Shown here in pieces: positions 1 to 8,545 of a DNA stretch of 64,000 bases. The first letter of the stretch is position 1. Each line of letters starts with the position of its first letter. The DNA lies in assembly GCA_902633185.1 (NCBI GenBank), contig CACPFN010000003.1, positions 50,385 through 114,384 on the forward strand, in the 5' to 3' direction. Position numbers and translations under genes: made by a program. A model generated the notes under the pieces. That model had not been told where the DNA came from. It did not search any database and worked only from the letters and a program-made list of their open reading frames with translations. The DNA comes from an uncultured Pelagibacteraceae bacterium. Its GTDB lineage: Bacteria > Pseudomonadota > Alphaproteobacteria > Pelagibacterales > Pelagibacteraceae.

Positions 1-1
1 T

Positions 2-484
2 AATGTGATTGAACCGTTAGCAGTTTCAAAAATTTTAAAAAAAATTGTAGAAAAAGAAAATCCTGATTTAGTATTTATGGGAAAACAAGCAATTGATGAT
101 GACTGTAATCAAACTGGTCAGATGCTTGCAGCTTTATTAAATTGGCCTCAAGCAACTTTTGCATCTAAAATTGAGGTAAAAGATAATGCATTAGAGGTAA
201 CACGTGAAATTGACGAAGGTTTGGAAACCATTGAAGTAAATGTTCCAGCAATTGTTACATGTGATTTAAGATTAAATGAACCAAGATATGCTTCACTTCC
301 AAATATTATGAAAGCTAAGAAAAAACCAATAGAACAGATAAATGCTTCAGATTTAGGAGTTGATATTAATCCTAGAATCGAACAAATTAAAGTTGAAGAA
401 CCACCAAAAAGAAAAGCTGGAATAAAAGTCGCTAGTGTTGAAGAATTGGTGCAAAAATTAAAAAATGAGGCTAAGGTAATTTAA
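2..484 (+). CDS. etfB: Electron transfer flavoprotein beta subunit, C-terminal part (5' end outside window)
   Basis: This is the last ~160 residues of the roughly 250-residue ETF beta subunit. The frame is open back to base 2, so the GTG at 5 is not the true start. With EtfA it forms the soluble flavoprotein that takes electrons from acyl-CoA and dimethylglycine/sarcosine-type dehydrogenases. Visible family marks are the nucleotide-binding stretch [14 protein letters not shown] and the recognition-loop segment [14 protein letters not shown], which contacts partner dehydrogenases. The stop codon is followed immediately by the etfA start, so the two are surely co-transcribed. Identity is secure; only the N-terminus is missing. 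Confidence 0.96.
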   Translation, partial: NVIEPLAVSKILKKIVEKENPDLVFMGKQAIDDDCNQTGQMLAALLNWPQATFASKIEVKDNALEVTREIDEGLETIEVNVPAIVTCDLRLNEPRYASLPNIMKAKKKPIEQINASDLGVDINPRIEQIKVEEPPKRKAGIKVASVEELVQKLKNEAKVI

Positions 485-1438
485 ATGTCAGTATTATTAA
501 TTGCAGAACATAACAATAAAGAAGTAAGACCATTTACATATAATGCTATTACAGCAGCTTCTCAAATAAATGATGATCTTCATGTTTTGGTTTTAGGTCA
601 TCAAGCCGACGATGTTGCAAAATCTTTATCTGAAGTTCCAAATGTAAAAAAAGTTATTCATGTTGATAATGAGATTTACGAAAACTACATTGCCGAAAAT
701 TATACAGCAGCAATAATTAAGCATGCAGAAAATTATTCACACATTGTAAGCTCAGCAAATACATTTGGCAAAAATTTAATGCCAAGAATTGCAGCGTTAC
801 TAGATACTTCTCAAGTAAGCGATATAATTAAAGTTATTTCTGAAGATACCTTTTTAAGACCAATTTATGCAGGAAATGCTTTTGCTACGGTTAAAAGTAA
901 TGACAAGAAAAAATGTGTTACTATAAGACCGACATCGTTTGATCCTGCTGATAAGAGTGGTGGATCTGCTGAAATTACAAAATCTGATCCAGCAGAAGCT
1001 AGTTCATCAACTAAATTTTTAAAGAAAGAAGAAGTTAAGTCAGACAGACCAGAGCTTGGAACAGCTAGAATAGTCATTTCTGGTGGTAGAGGAATGCAAA
1101 ATGGTGAAAATTTCAAATTAATTAGCGATATTGCGGATAAACTTAATGCAGCAATTGGTGCATCAAGAGCAGCAGTTGATGCTGGTTATATTACGAATGA
1201 TCATCAAGTAGGACAAACGGGTAAAGTTGTGGTTCCAGATTTATATATTGCAGTTGGTATTTCAGGTGCAATACAGCACTTAGCAGGAATGAAAGAAAGT
1301 AAAATTATTGTAGCTATAAATAAAGATGGCGAAGCTCCAATTTTTAGTGTCGCAGATTACGGATTAGAAGCAGATCTTTTTGAAGCGCTTCCTCAGTTTT
1401 TGTCAGAATTGAACAAATTAAACACTATACAAAAATAG
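485..1438 (+). CDS. etfA: Electron transfer flavoprotein alpha subunit
   Basis: This is the FAD-binding large subunit of ETF, 317 residues and of normal family length. The N-terminal half (1-185) is the ETF alpha/beta domain. The C-terminal half carries the FAD site: GGRG at about 200-203, GQTGK at 243-247, SGAIQH at 260-265 and NKD at 279-281. The ATG directly abuts the etfB stop with no gap. ETF-ubiquinone oxidoreductase follows 24 bp later, so the window starts with a complete electron route from matrix-type dehydrogenases to the quinone pool. The dimethylglycine-dehydrogenase-like protein at 11239 is a likely electron donor (inference). Confidence 0.97.
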   Translation: MSVLLIAEHNNKEVRPFTYNAITAASQINDDLHVLVLGHQADDVAKSLSEVPNVKKVIHVDNEIYENYIAENYTAAIIKHAENYSHIVSSANTFGKNLMPRIAALLDTSQVSDIIKVISEDTFLRPIYAGNAFATVKSNDKKKCVTIRPTSFDPADKSGGSAEITKSDPAEASSSTKFLKKEEVKSDRPELGTARIVISGGRGMQNGENFKLISDIADKLNAAIGASRAAVDAGYITNDHQVGQTGKVVVPDLYIAVGISGAIQHLAGMKESKIIVAINKDGEAPIFSVADYGLEADLFEALPQFLSELNKLNTIQK

Positions 1439-1462
1439 CAAATACTGTAAGAAATCATCATT

Positions 1463-3082
1463 ATGTCCAGAGAAGTGATGGAATACGATGTTGTCATCGT
1501 AGGTGGCGGACCATCAGGACTTTCAACTGCAATTAAACTAAAGCAGTTAAATCCAGATATTAATGTCTGCCTTTTAGAAAAAGCATCTGAGATAGGTGCA
1601 CATATTTTGTCAGGGAACGTGTTTGAAACACGAGCTTTAGACGAACTAGTACCTAATTGGAAAGAATTAAATGCTCCAATTAAAACAAAAGTTACAAAAG
1701 AAAAATTTTTATTTTTAGGAAAACAAAAATCATTAAGTTGGCCAACATGGTTACTTCCCAAGGTTCAACAAAATCATAACAATTATATTATAAGTCTTGC
1801 AAATCTTTGTAGATGGTTGGCAGAGCAGGCCGAGGGATTAGGAGTTGAAATATTCCCAGGATTTCCAGCAAGTGAAGTTTTATATAATGATGATGGATCA
1901 GTTAAAGGTATTGCAACCCAAGATATGGGTATCGACAAAGAGGGAAACAAAAAAGATACTTATGAACCAGGAATGGAATTGCATGCAAAAGTTACAGTAT
2001 TTGCAGAAGGATGTAGAGGTCATTTAGGAAAAGAATTAATAAAGAAATTTGAATTAGACAAAGGCAAAAATCCTCAACAATATGGAATTGGTTTTAAAGA
2101 AATTTGGGAGATAGATGAAAAAAATCATACAGAAGGTTTGGTAATGCATACTGCTGGATGGCCTTTAGACAATAACACCTACGGTGGAAGTTTTATGTAT
2201 CATGCAGAAAATAAACAAGTTTTTCTTGGTTACGTAATTGGATTAGATTACCAAAATCCTCATCTCTCACCTTTTGATGAATTCCAAAGATTTAAAACTC
2301 ATCCAGATATAAAAAAAATAATTGAAGGTGGAAAAAGAATTTCTTATGGCGCAAGAGCTTTAATTGAGGGTGGCATACAGAGTTTACCTCAGATGTTTAT
2401 GCCAGGTGCTTTGTTAGTTGGATGTGATGCAGGAACATTAAATATGCCTAAAATAAAAGGGTCTCATACTGCAATGAAGAGTGGGATGATCGCTGCTGAA
2501 ACAATTTATGAGCATCTTACAAAAAATTTAAATTTATCTACATATGAACAAAAATTTAAAGAAAGTTGGGTTTACAAAGAATTACATGAGGCAAGAAATG
2601 TAAAACCAAGTTTTTCTTGGGGATTAATTTTGGGTATATTATTTACTGGAATTGACCAGATTTTATTTAGAGGAAAGCTTCCTTTCACATTAAAGCATAA
2701 ACATGCTGATCATGAAGCTTTAAAACCAGCAGATAAAATGCCAAAAATTGATTATCCTAAGCCTGATAACATTATTACTTTTGATAAAACAAGTTCGGTT
2801 TATCTAACTGGTACAATTCATGATGATAATCAACCAGTCCACTTAAAACTTAAAGATCCAGATTTGCCTATAAAATATACTTTAGAACAATTTGATGAGC
2901 CTGCACAAAGATATTGTCCAGCAGGAGTTTATGAAGTTCAAGAAGTAAATTCTGTTCAAAAATTTGTAATAAATGCACAGAACTGCATACATTGTAAAAC
3001 ATGTGATATTAAAGAGCCATCTCAAAATATTACTTGGGTCACTCCAGAAGGTGGGGGTGGACCTAAATATGGAAATATGTAA
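1463..3082 (+). CDS. Electron transfer flavoprotein-ubiquinone oxidoreductase (ETF-QO)
   Basis: This membrane-associated FAD/4Fe-4S protein of 539 residues oxidises reduced ETF and reduces ubiquinone. The N-terminus has the dinucleotide-binding GGGPSG at about 14-19. The C-terminus has the four cluster cysteines at about 485, 508, 511 and 514, seen as CPAGVYE and CIHCKTCDIKEP, followed by the ETF-QO ending PEGGGGPKYGNM. An alternative ATG at codon 6 (MEYDVV) is possible; the longer form is kept because it lies close to etfA. The gene ends directly against the convergent DUF2237 gene. Organisation etfB-etfA-ETF-QO argues for one operon. Confidence 0.96.
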   Translation: MSREVMEYDVVIVGGGPSGLSTAIKLKQLNPDINVCLLEKASEIGAHILSGNVFETRALDELVPNWKELNAPIKTKVTKEKFLFLGKQKSLSWPTWLLPKVQQNHNNYIISLANLCRWLAEQAEGLGVEIFPGFPASEVLYNDDGSVKGIATQDMGIDKEGNKKDTYEPGMELHAKVTVFAEGCRGHLGKELIKKFELDKGKNPQQYGIGFKEIWEIDEKNHTEGLVMHTAGWPLDNNTYGGSFMYHAENKQVFLGYVIGLDYQNPHLSPFDEFQRFKTHPDIKKIIEGGKRISYGARALIEGGIQSLPQMFMPGALLVGCDAGTLNMPKIKGSHTAMKSGMIAAETIYEHLTKNLNLSTYEQKFKESWVYKELHEARNVKPSFSWGLILGILFTGIDQILFRGKLPFTLKHKHADHEALKPADKMPKIDYPKPDNIITFDKTSSVYLTGTIHDDNQPVHLKLKDPDLPIKYTLEQFDEPAQRYCPAGVYEVQEVNSVQKFVINAQNCIHCKTCDIKEPSQNITWVTPEGGGGPKYGNM

Positions 3083-3457
3083 TTAAGATAAATCGATTGC
3101 AAACTTTTTCAAAGTTTCAATTGGAATAAGTTTCAAAGTGTTTTTATGAGTTTTTTTTAAATAAATTGGACATCCTTTTCCTGCTTCTAAAGCTTTGGCG
3201 TACCAGCCTGCGCATACACACCAACTATCACCATCTTTCAAACCTGGAAAACCGAACTCTGGATGAGGTGTAATTAGATCATTCCCTGCTTCTTTGCACC
3301 ATTCTAAAAATTCAGTATTTACTTTAGCACATACAGTGTGAATACCATGGTCATTTTCATCTGTATTGCAACATCCGTCTCTATACCATCCTGTTAAAGG
3401 ATCATTAGAGCATAACTCCAAATCTTCATCTAAAACATTTTTTTGTTTATCAGTCAT
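3083..3457 (-). CDS. DUF2237 family protein
   Basis: A small (124-residue) cysteine-rich protein of the DUF2237 family, whose function is unknown. Recognised from the conserved order of LTGWYRDGCCNT, the stretch GIHTVCAKV, FLEWCKEAGNDL and a C-terminal GDSWCVCAGWYAKAL. The conserved cysteines suggest a redox or metal role, which is inference only. Its start overlaps by 8 bp the end of the oxygenase gene read just before it on the same strand, and its stop touches the ETF-QO stop. Confidence 0.85.
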   Translation of the reverse strand: MTDKQKNVLDEDLELCSNDPLTGWYRDGCCNTDENDHGIHTVCAKVNTEFLEWCKEAGNDLITPHPEFGFPGLKDGDSWCVCAGWYAKALEAGKGCPIYLKKTHKNTLKLIPIETLKKFAIDLS

Positions 3458-4058
3458 GAAATAATTCTGTTAATTTTTTATCAATATCTATGTTAAATGA
3501 AAATGATCTTCTTTCACCATCAGATTTAAATGGATATGCAGTATGCATTAAATTATTTGGGAACAAAATAAGATCACCAACTTTTGGTTTATGATTAAAT
3601 ATAGAATTGTTCAAAAAAGATTTAGAACCATAAATAAAATCAATTGTTCCGTTAGTTTTAATTTTTTTATGTCCCTTTGTTAAATTATTAGGAATTTTTA
3701 AATAACCAACTCCAGAAACATTACCATCATGGAAATGAATAGGATTGTAATCATTTTTAAATTGTCTTACGACCCATAAATTCTTAATTTTAATATTTTT
3801 TGATTTCTTATTAAGATTTCTTTTTAAATATTGATTAACAGATTTAGAAATAAAACTTTTTAAATTTTTTTTTATAAATTTATTTTTTAATTCAATTTCT
3901 TGTTCTACTTGACCCACCAACTTTTTTGAATAGTCATTTGATTTTGATTTTTTTTTATCTTTAATAATACTTTCAACTTCGTCATTAATTTTTTTTACCA
4001 AGTTTAAAGGAATTTTAATAACAGCAATTTTTGGTCCAAACGGACTTAAAATTTTCAT
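3450..4058 (-). CDS. Putative 2-oxoglutarate/Fe(II)-dependent oxygenase (2OG-FeII_Oxy_5-like)
   Basis: A soluble protein of 202 residues resembling the uncharacterised 2OG-Fe(II) oxygenases. The double-stranded beta-helix signature is visible as HFHDGNVSGVGYLK at about 108-121, the downstream histidine in LMHTAYPF at about 172, and the 2-oxoglutarate-type arginine in ERRSFSFNI at about 183-184. The chosen ATG at 4058 leaves 7 bp after hisI. A longer in-frame start at 4136 would overlap hisI by 71 bp and adds only a lysine-rich tail, so I reject it. Substrate unknown. Confidence 0.72.
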   Translation of the reverse strand: MKILSPFGPKIAVIKIPLNLVKKINDEVESIIKDKKKSKSNDYSKKLVGQVEQEIELKNKFIKKNLKSFISKSVNQYLKRNLNKKSKNIKIKNLWVVRQFKNDYNPIHFHDGNVSGVGYLKIPNNLTKGHKKIKTNGTIDFIYGSKSFLNNSIFNHKPKVGDLILFPNNLMHTAYPFKSDGERRSFSFNIDIDKKLTELFHD

Positions 4059-4065
4059 TAATTTT

Positions 4066-4554
4066 TTATATTTTTGTTGGATTAGGTTGTCCTTTATAAA
4101 CAACCTCTGGATCAAATTTTTTTTCTTCTTCTTCAAATTTCATTTCGATTTGTCTTGCATTATCAATTTTACCCAAAGGAACAGATCTGTAAAAACAGGA
4201 TCTGTACCCAACGTGGCAACTAGAGCCTTCGCCAATATCTACAGTCATCCAAACTGCATCTTGATCATCATCAATTCGAATCTCTTTTACTTTTTGAACA
4301 AACCCACTTGTTTTTCCTTTATGCCAAATTGATTGTCTTGATCTGCTCCAGTAATGAGCTTCTTTAGTTTCGATTGTTAACTTGAAGGCTTCGACATTCA
4401 TATACCCGTGCATTAATATTTCTTTTGTTTTTGAGCATGTTGTAATGACTGGAATCAATCCATCATTGTCGAATTTAGGAGATAAAAGCTTTCCTTCTTC
4501 TATTTCTGCTACATTTTCTCTTTTTTTAAACATATATGTGGAATTATCTAACAT
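4066..4554 (-). CDS. hisI: Phosphoribosyl-AMP cyclohydrolase
   Basis: Third step of histidine biosynthesis: opens the adenine ring of phosphoribosyl-AMP. The protein is 162 residues, the monofunctional form without the HisE domain. Diagnostic features are MHGYMN, WSRSRQSIWHKGKTSG, the metal-binding DDDQDAVWM (acidic residues about 96-100), and the zinc cysteines at about 113 and 120 in GSSCHVGYRSCF. It stands apart from other his genes in this window and is divergent from folE, with about 57 bp between the two starts. Confidence 0.95.
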   Translation of the reverse strand: MLDNSTYMFKKRENVAEIEEGKLLSPKFDNDGLIPVITTCSKTKEILMHGYMNVEAFKLTIETKEAHYWSRSRQSIWHKGKTSGFVQKVKEIRIDDDQDAVWMTVDIGEGSSCHVGYRSCFYRSVPLGKIDNARQIEMKFEEEEKKFDPEVVYKGQPNPTKI

Positions 4555-4611
4555 AATAATAAATATAATAAATATTTTAAAATTAAGGTTTTATATATAT
4601 AAAAGCACGTC

Positions 4612-5214
4612 ATGAAATTAGTAAAAAACGAAAACGAAAAAAAAATTAATGAAGTATCTGACAAAGAAGCTGAAGAAGCTTTTGTCAAAATCCTTAAATG
4701 GTTAGGTGAAGATCCTACAAGAGAAGGTTTATTGGAAACTCCAAAAAGAGTAACAAAAGCATTTAAAGAATATTTCAAGGGATATAAAGAAGATCCTAAA
4801 GCAGTTTTAGATAAAACATTTGGTGATGTTGAAGGCTATAGCGATATGGTTGTTCAAAAAAATATTTCAGTACAAAGTCATTGCGAACATCACATGGCAC
4901 CAATAATAGGAATTGCTCATGTAGCATATATTCCAAATCAAAGAGTTGTAGGATTAAGTAAAATAGCAAGAGTTGTGGAAGTATTTTCTAAAAGACTACA
5001 AACACAAGAAAGATTAACTGTTCAGATCGCTAATACTTTAATGGAGTCGTTGGATGCAAAAGGTGTAGCAGTAACAATAGATTCAACTCATCAGTGTATG
5101 ACTATGAGAGGTATAAAAAAAGAGCAAGCTACTACAGTTACAAATTTTTATCTTGGACAGTTTAAAGACGATTTAAGTTATCAAAATAGATATTTGCGAT
5201 TTATTGCAAAATAA
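4612..5214 (+). CDS. folE: GTP cyclohydrolase I
   Basis: Converts GTP to 7,8-dihydroneopterin triphosphate, the first step toward tetrahydrofolate. Length (200 residues) is normal for the bacterial type I enzyme. Zinc ligands are visible at C91 and H94 (SHCEHHMAP) and C162 (HQCMTMRG); the substrate-site segment GLSKIARVVEVFSKRLQTQE is intact. Divergent from hisI. The AcuI-type gene follows after 15 bp, so the folE transcript probably reads through. An AT-rich TATATA stretch about 20 bp before the ATG is a plausible -10 region. Confidence 0.97.
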   Translation: MKLVKNENEKKINEVSDKEAEEAFVKILKWLGEDPTREGLLETPKRVTKAFKEYFKGYKEDPKAVLDKTFGDVEGYSDMVVQKNISVQSHCEHHMAPIIGIAHVAYIPNQRVVGLSKIARVVEVFSKRLQTQERLTVQIANTLMESLDAKGVAVTIDSTHQCMTMRGIKKEQATTVTNFYLGQFKDDLSYQNRYLRFIAK

Positions 5215-5229
5215 TATTTACTGATAAAC

Positions 5230-6231
5230 ATGGCGGACTCATTTAAAGCAGTTGTAATAAACAATCAGAACGAAAATTTTACAAGAGAAGTCAAAGAATT
5301 AAGTATAGACCATTTTAAAGATGGTGAGGTGCTAGTTAAGATAGATTATTCTGATCTCAATTGGAAAGATGCAATGATACTAAAAGATGGTGGCAAATTA
5401 GTAAAAGAGTATCCAAGAATACCTGGTATTGATTTTTCTGGAACTGTTGCACAAGGTGATGGTGAAGAATTTAAAGAAGGAGACAGAGTTATATTAACAG
5501 GTTGTAGAGCAGGAGAACTTTTTGATGGTGGATATTCTCAATACGCAAAAGTTAAAAAGGATCATATTACAAAAACACCTGAGGGAATGACAAATAAACA
5601 AGCAATGATTCTGGGAACTGCTGGTCTTACAGGTTTGTTATGTGCCTTTGCAGTTAAAGCAAGAGAGGAACTATTGATGCAGTCAAAAGTTAATGATGTA
5701 TTAGTAACTGGTTCTACAGGAGGCGTTGGAATGGTGGCAGTTATGGTTCTTGCTAAAATGGGTATTAATGTTACAGCGATAACTGGTAAACCAGATAAAG
5801 CAGATTATCTAAAAGAACTTGGTGCTAAAAACGTTATAGATCGTAAAGAATTTGAAGGTGAAGCAAGATTAATAGATAAAGGAACATGGGATGGTGTTGT
5901 AGATACTGTGGGTGGTAACATTTTATCTAATGCAATAGCTCAAACTAAACCAAAAGGAATTGTTGCTATATGTGGAAATGCTAGTGGCAATAAATTAAAT
6001 ACTTCAGTAATTCCATTTATTTTAAGAGCAGTCAAATTATGGGGAGTAGACTCGGTTAATATCAGTAAAAAAAGAAAAGAGTTTGTATGGGGAGAATTTC
6101 CTGCTTTGCTAGATTTTGATATTTTAGAAAAATCAGTAAATACTATTGGATTAGATGAATTATTAAATGTCTATCCTGATATATTAAAAGGAAATTTAAA
6201 AAATAAAATTGTAGTGGATGTAAATAAATAA
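5230..6231 (+). CDS. acuI: Acrylyl-CoA reductase (NADPH), AcuI/YhdH-type MDR oxidoreductase
   Basis: A 333-residue medium-chain dehydrogenase/reductase of the AcuI/YhdH branch, which reduces acrylyl-CoA to propionyl-CoA with NADPH. The N-terminal catalytic domain shows DYSDLNWKDAM and the PRIPGIDFSGTV stretch. The cofactor domain begins at GSTGGVG (161-167). It lacks the zinc-binding cysteines of classical alcohol dehydrogenases, as expected. In marine alphaproteobacteria AcuI detoxifies acrylyl-CoA arising from DMSP. Here it overlaps the LysR gene by 1 bp (TAATG), suggesting joint expression. Physiological substrate is inferred from family membership. Confidence 0.87.
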   Translation: MADSFKAVVINNQNENFTREVKELSIDHFKDGEVLVKIDYSDLNWKDAMILKDGGKLVKEYPRIPGIDFSGTVAQGDGEEFKEGDRVILTGCRAGELFDGGYSQYAKVKKDHITKTPEGMTNKQAMILGTAGLTGLLCAFAVKAREELLMQSKVNDVLVTGSTGGVGMVAVMVLAKMGINVTAITGKPDKADYLKELGAKNVIDRKEFEGEARLIDKGTWDGVVDTVGGNILSNAIAQTKPKGIVAICGNASGNKLNTSVIPFILRAVKLWGVDSVNISKKRKEFVWGEFPALLDFDILEKSVNTIGLDELLNVYPDILKGNLKNKIVVDVNK

Positions 6232-7121
6232 TGGATTGGGATAAATTAAAGATTTTTCATGCAGTTGCTGAGGCAGGTAGCTTTACTAGTGCAACAGTAA
6301 TTCTAAATCTAAGTCAATCTGCAATTAGTAGACAAATTCAATCTTTAGAAGATGACTTAAAAGTTAAGTTATTTGAGAGACATGCTAGAGGATTAACTCT
6401 TACAGAAAATGGAGAATATGTATTTAAAACAGCTCATGAAGTTATCTCCAAATTAAAAGAAGTAGAAACAACTTTAGGAGACAAAAAAACCAAACCTTCT
6501 GGAAAATTATCAGTAACAACTGTAGTAAGTTTTGGAACAACCTGGTTAACACCAAGAATACAAGAATTTATGCAGCTAAATCCTGAGATTGAAGTTGAAC
6601 TCATATTTGATGATAGAGAGCTAGATTTAAGCACAAGACAAGCGGATATTGGAATATTTATGAGAAGACCAAAACAACTTAATTACATTCAAAAAAAGCT
6701 AATAGATATTAATTATCACATCTATGGATCACCAAAATACCTTGAAAAACATGGATATCCTAAGACAATTAATGACTTGAATAAGCATAACTTTATTTCA
6801 TTTGGTAGAGGAGCTCCATCCCCAGTTTATAATCCAGATTGGGCATTAAAACTTGGAATGAAAGATAACAAAAAAAGAAAAACTGTTATGAGAGTGAATA
6901 GTGTTTATGGTTTACTATTAGCCGTTCAAAGTGGCGTAGGGTTAGCTGCAATTCCAGATTACTTAACTGTCAAACAACCAAATATAGTAAAAGTATTACC
7001 TAGTGTTCAAGGTCCAACTACAGAGGCACACTTTGTGTACCCTCAATCACTTAAAAATGTTGCTAGAGTCCAAGCTTTTAGAAATTTCCTTTATAGTAAA
7101 ATTTCAGAGTGGGAATTTTAA
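6231..7121 (+). CDS. LysR family transcriptional regulator
   Basis: A 296-residue LysR-type regulator. The winged helix-turn-helix occupies about 3-60, with SFTSATVILNLSQSAISRQI as the HTH core. The effector-binding domain follows from about 90 and includes the usual VQSGVGLAAIPDYL segment. Start overlaps the acuI stop. LysR proteins usually act on adjacent or divergent genes; the nearest candidates are acuI/folE upstream and the iron operon downstream. The target is not resolvable from sequence. It may be the binding partner of the inverted repeat at 7155-7191, but the Fur-like boxes there offer a competing explanation. Confidence 0.9.
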   Translation: MDWDKLKIFHAVAEAGSFTSATVILNLSQSAISRQIQSLEDDLKVKLFERHARGLTLTENGEYVFKTAHEVISKLKEVETTLGDKKTKPSGKLSVTTVVSFGTTWLTPRIQEFMQLNPEIEVELIFDDRELDLSTRQADIGIFMRRPKQLNYIQKKLIDINYHIYGSPKYLEKHGYPKTINDLNKHNFISFGRGAPSPVYNPDWALKLGMKDNKKRKTVMRVNSVYGLLLAVQSGVGLAAIPDYLTVKQPNIVKVLPSVQGPTTEAHFVYPQSLKNVARVQAFRNFLYSKISEWEF

Positions 7122-7154
7122 ATAAATTATCCAAAAAACATTAATAATTGCGAT

Positions 7155-7191
7155 TGATTATCAATTGCGACAATATTGCAATTGATAATCA
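7155..7191. promoter_or_regulatory. Perfect 14-bp inverted repeat, candidate operator
   Basis: Arms TGATTATCAATTGC (7155-7168) and GCAATTGATAATCA (7178-7191) are exact reverse complements around a 9-bp spacer. The repeat lies between the LysR stop and the iron transporter promoter. It could be a dimer-binding operator, or less likely a weak AT-rich terminator for lysR. Its right arm runs into the first Fur-like box. Confidence 0.6.
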
Positions 7192-7218
7192 TTTTCATTG
7201 AGAATAGTTATCATCCGC
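7184..7218 (+). promoter_or_regulatory. Two overlapping Fur-box-like sites
   Basis: GATAATCATTTTCATTGAG (7184-7202) matches 13 of 19 positions, and GAGAATAGTTATCATCCGC (7200-7218) 12 of 19 positions, of the classical Fur consensus GATAATGATAATCATTATC. They sit just upstream of and against the predicted -35 of the ferric-iron transporter operon, a position suited to iron-dependent repression. The regulator could be Fur or another alphaproteobacterial iron regulator. Confidence 0.55.
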
Positions 7219-7219
7219 A

Positions 7220-7247
7220 TTGCAGGACAAAATACGTTTAATATAAA
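7220..7247 (+). promoter_or_regulatory. Candidate sigma-70 promoter of the iron ABC operon
   Basis: TTGCAG (7220-7225), a 16-bp spacer and TATAAA (7242-7247). A start near 7254 would leave a short leader carrying the Shine-Dalgarno AAGGAG (7258-7263) before the ATG at 7267. Confidence 0.45.
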
Positions 7248-7266
7248 TATAAATTTAAGGAGTAGA

Positions 7267-8289
7267 ATGAGAAAATTAACAATAATTTCATTGTTTTTTG
7301 CTTTAATTTCAAGTTTTACGATTGCAGCTGAGGTCAATATTTTTAGTGCTAGACACTATGATTCTGACATTCAATTATATGAAAAGTTTACAGCAGCAAC
7401 AGGAATTAAAGTAAACGTCGTATCAGGTAAAGATAAAGCCCTGCAGAAAAGAATTACTGAAGAGGGAGCAGATTGTGTTGGAGATTTATACATCACAGCT
7501 GATGCTGGAAGACTTGGTGCATTTGCAGCAAAAGGAATGATGCAAAATGCAGGCTGGTCAAAAGCTATTAAGGATGCAGTTCCATCGCAATTCAGATCTG
7601 CAAAATGGACTGGAATAGCTAAAAGAGCAAGAATAATTTATTACTCACCTGAAAGAGTAAATGCAAACGAACTTAATGGCATGACTTACGAAGGTCTAGC
7701 TGATTCAAAATGGAAAGGTAGATTAGTAATAAGAAAATCTAACAACATTTATAACCAATCTTTAGTTGCTTCACTTGTTAAAAATAATGGTAAAGCTAAA
7801 ACTGCAGAGTGGTCTAAAGCTGTCGTAGCAAACATGGCAAGAACTCCAAAAGGTAATGACCGTGCTCAAATCATGGCTGTTGCTGCAGGAGAAGCTGATA
7901 TTGCTGTTGCAAACACGTACTATCATGCGTTGATGTTATCTGGAAAAAAAGGTGCTGAACAACAAGAAGCAGCAAAAAAAGTAATGCCTTTTTTCCCGAA
8001 TCAACAAGATAGAGGAACGCACATTAATATTAGTGGAGCTGGTATGCTTAAACATGCACCAAACAAAGCTAATGCTGTAAAATTAGTTGAGTTTTTATTA
8101 TCAACAGAGGCTCAAAATCATATTGTAAATAATACTTTTGAGTATCCAATGATTGGCGGTGTAACACCTAATGATTTAGTTCCAGGCAAAGAGATGAACT
8201 TTGTAATGGATACTAAAACAAATGTTAAGTCTTATGGTGCAAAACAAGCAGATGCATTAGAAGTAATGTTAGCTGCTGGTTGGAAATAA
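7267..8289 (+). CDS. Ferric iron ABC transporter, periplasmic binding protein (FutA/FbpA-like)
   Basis: A 340-residue secreted binding protein for Fe(III). Residues 1-21 form a signal peptide ending FTIAA. The mature start AEVNIFSARHYDSD is typical of the FutA/IdiA branch. Adjacent tyrosines Y218-Y219 (VANTYYHAL) match the iron-chelating tyrosine pair of this family. ATG at 7267 is chosen because it opens the signal peptide and has AAGGAG 4 bp upstream; the in-frame start at 7198 lies in the operator region. It is followed by a small cysteine protein, a terminator-like hairpin, the permease and the ATPase. Iron specificity is inferred from family and the Fur-like boxes. Confidence 0.9.
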   Translation: MRKLTIISLFFALISSFTIAAEVNIFSARHYDSDIQLYEKFTAATGIKVNVVSGKDKALQKRITEEGADCVGDLYITADAGRLGAFAAKGMMQNAGWSKAIKDAVPSQFRSAKWTGIAKRARIIYYSPERVNANELNGMTYEGLADSKWKGRLVIRKSNNIYNQSLVASLVKNNGKAKTAEWSKAVVANMARTPKGNDRAQIMAVAAGEADIAVANTYYHALMLSGKKGAEQQEAAKKVMPFFPNQQDRGTHINISGAGMLKHAPNKANAVKLVEFLLSTEAQNHIVNNTFEYPMIGGVTPNDLVPGKEMNFVMDTKTNVKSYGAKQADALEVMLAAGWK

Positions 8290-8463
8290 ATGACAGCTGT
8301 AAAAAAAAAATTTACTACGGAAGTTGATTATAATAAATCTACCAAAGCCTGTCCTGCATGTGCTTCGGAGTGTGAAAAAATCAATAAACGAATAAATAAT
8401 AGAAAATTGTCTGAAATTAAAACTAAGGAGGTTCCGCATATCCTAAAAGTATTTAATTTTTGA
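8290..8463 (+). CDS. Small cysteine-motif protein (57 aa) in the iron operon
   Basis: The ATG immediately follows the binding-protein stop, and 57 codons end in TGA at 8461-8463. The product is basic and carries C21-P-A-C24-A-S-E-C28 (CPACASEC), a compact metal- or cluster-binding-like pattern, with no signal peptide or membrane segment. I do not recognise a family. Position within a Fur-boxed iron operon suggests an iron-related accessory role, which is inference. It could instead be an unexpressed open stretch, but the zero-gap start and the hairpin placed just after its stop favour a real gene. Confidence 0.55.
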   Translation: MTAVKKKFTTEVDYNKSTKACPACASECEKINKRINNRKLSEIKTKEVPHILKVFNF

Positions 8464-8475
8464 TTTCTAAAGTTT

Positions 8476-8519
8476 GTGCCTATGGTTTGGTCTCCTAAAC
8501 CATGGGCACTTTTGATTTT
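8476..8519 (+). terminator. Stem-loop with T-rich tail between iron-binding-protein genes and permease
   Basis: GTGCCTATGGTTT (8476-8488) pairs with AAACCATGGGCAC (8497-8509) with one mismatch, an 8-nt loop, then TTTTGATTTT. This is the form of a leaky intrinsic terminator or 3'-end stabiliser, which would keep binding-protein mRNA in excess over permease mRNA. Confidence 0.75.
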
Positions 8520-8545
8520 CATGATTATAAGGCGGATTATAATAT

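Noticed and set aside
1393..1761. Open frame of 122 codons on the minus strand inside ETF-QO
   Set aside because: It runs antisense to a strongly conserved enzyme, resembles no protein and has no ribosome site; it is a shadow of the plus-strand gene.
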